Shown here one piece after another: positions 1 to 64,000 of a stretch of DNA of 64,000 nt. This stretch comes from Enchytraeus crypticus (lineage: Eukaryota; Annelida; Clitellata; Enchytraeida; Enchytraeidae): contig CAJHZI010000443.1 in NCBI GenBank assembly GCA_905160935.1, positions 62,001-126,000 on the forward strand. Direction: 5' to 3'. The notes beneath the pieces were generated by a model. That model searched no databases, was not told the DNA's origin, and saw only the letters and a program-made list of their open reading frames with translations. Made by a program: the position numbers and the translations under genes. Every line of letters starts with the position of its first letter. Positions within the stretch are counted from its first letter, which is position 1.

Positions 1-1222
1 CTAAAAGGCTAAAGCTAAGTTCAAAGTCAGTCTCCTGCTCGAATAGCATGTCAGTGACTGGAGAGTTCTGGATTTGAGCCATGCACCTTCTGATCCGCTG
101 TTGAAAAATTTGATAACAAGCCACTGACTAAGCGATTTTTCATCTATTATTATAGAGTATCATAATTGGATGCTGGACTGTACTCATGCTTCTGTATTTC
201 ATTATTCAGAACTGTTGATTTTTCTGTATTCAGCCTGATAAGTTATGATCATGATTAGATTGTGCATGTACCCACTGAACTGATATGATGTGCAATAGAA
301 AGGCTTATTAGCGAAAAATTCAATAAATCAAATTCATCATAAGTTGCTCTGAAAATCCTCCGTTTCATTCACTAATTTAATACAATTTCCTTTCGGGGAG
401 TGCAATTGCCCCTCCTCGTCTCACCCCCTTTTGCCGCGTTACTTTTCATCCGCCACTGAAAATTGCACCTCCCCCCCATCTGAAAATATTTCAAGCCTAT
501 GCCCTTGCATCTCATATCTTGTAAACAATACTAAATTTACATTTAAGTCGCTTGCTTAAATTTATTTATTGAATAAATCAACTTATTGATTAATAACATG
601 AACAAAATTTGGAAATTCCTTATCGAAATTTAATCGTTCAACAGTTCAGATCTCAGTTAACAAACACTATATCAACTTAACATCGCTTTGTTAGAATTTC
701 TGCACGTTGAATTTTAATCTAGGTGAAAATTAATCTTTCTCTTCTCGTAGGCCTTCACTAAAGTCCGTCTCCCCTTGTTGGAAATTTGTGGTTACGCCCC
801 TGAGAATATGAAAAAAACCACTATCTCTGCACCTTTATTCCTAATTTCTTTTGACATTTTCTTTGGCACAATTGAGTAATCGTGTTGCAAGTGGCAACTA
901 AATTGGAGCTCATGAAATAAAGGCTAAACCCGTTCCTTAATCATAACTGTCCTATTTGTTCAAAGCTATAGGCCACATTATTATAATTGCTGCTTCATAT
1001 TTGTAACCGATTAGTTTTAGAAATTGGATCATCGGATTGCCGATGAAGCACCTTAAAGTTCGTGAAAGCAGAGCAATTGGAAGTCCTGAAAACTGAGCAA
1101 TTAGGAGCTTGATGTTTCAATTTGGAAGAAGAAGAATAGATAGAGTTAATGACAGAAGTTACTAAATAAGAGAAATAAAAAGTAAATAACTGTATTTTGA
1201 ATTTTATGACTATATTGCACAG
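1..1222. other. Intron (5' part of the window), mostly unrecognised
   Basis: No coding exon is seen. Positions about 10-125 hold a diverged minus-strand SINE-T copy, with the GGATTTGAGCC box and a GCTAAAGCTAAG end. The rest is AT-rich; a short C-rich patch at 405-480 is the only compositional oddity. The acceptor of the first visible exon closes it at 1221-1222. Confidence 0.5.
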
Positions 1223-63818
<62,596 letters not shown>

Positions 63819-64000
63819 GTTAGTTAATGTAATACTAAAATCTGCGTAAAACCTCTCTCTTTAACAAGAAAAGTCTCAAATCTGCAATATGCACCAAAGT
63901 TTTCTTTTTTCCTTAAATCGATCAGTAGAAAGTGTTATAACCTAATATTTTATACTATTTGTGATTTTGAACTGTAATACTATTTTTTGGTAGCCATAAT
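63819..64000. other. Intron start, runs off the window
   Basis: No feature after the donor at 63819. Confidence 0.5.

Overview
This window is a piece of an AT-rich metazoan genome, most likely from a marine invertebrate. One multi-exon gene on the + strand runs through the whole 64 kb, and nearly everything else is transposon-derived sequence and simple repeats in its introns. The spliced gene structure, the extracellular domain families (von Willebrand factor D, C8, TIL, LDL-receptor class A), the many non-LTR retrotransposon lineages, a mariner element and several SINE families all say animal. The phylum cannot be fixed from the sequence.

The gene enters from the left and leaves to the right, so neither the signal peptide nor the C-terminus is present. 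I could place 39 exons with GT/AG borders whose phases chain without a break. They total about 6.8 kb of coding sequence (about 2,270 residues), some 11% of the window. Exons at 1223-3321 encode TIL/E modules. Exons at 4478-11735 encode a complete D assembly (VWD, C8, TIL, E), an order like D'-D3 of von Willebrand factor, gel-forming mucins, hemolectin and SCO-spondin. Exons at 11578-16647 encode four LDLa modules.

From 17637 to the right edge the gene changes character. It becomes a tandem array of a roughly 130-175 residue module that I do not recognise as a named domain. Each module is built from two exons (A about 90-130 aa, B about 41-54 aa) joined at a phase-0 intron, with phase-1 outer borders. 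Eight complete copies and the first half of a ninth are present. Ser/Thr-rich linker exons of 10-47 aa, all phase 1-1, lie between many of them. The architecture is that of a secreted, disulfide-rich, mucin-like matrix or mucus protein: an assembly region, then LDLa modules, then beta-rich modules on glycosylated spacers.

The introns hold at least five lineages of decayed non-LTR reverse transcriptase: LINE-A (endonuclease-RT type, largest copy 41995-43404), LINE-B (CR1-like, 50885-53505 and 33884-35579), LINE-C (13400-14232), LINE-D (25925-26815) and LINE-E (16770-17420). Two SINE/LINE pairs can be read from shared 3' ends: SINE-T and SINE-K with LINE-B, and family G with LINE-A through a small 3' stem-loop and an (AG)n tail. 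Also present are a 5S-rRNA-derived SINE, a second tRNA-like SINE (SINE-V), a short family ending in (GAT)n, a nearly complete mariner (26838-28308) broken by an inverted copy of part of its own gene, two other Tc1/mariner-type remnants, a MITE, a hAT-like element, several AT-rich minisatellites, long (TA)n and (CT)n tracts, and several perfect palindromes.

All element names (LINE-A to E, SINE-T/V/K, families F and G) are local labels used here only. Exon calls rest on domain recognition, splice consensus and phase; no transcript evidence was available.
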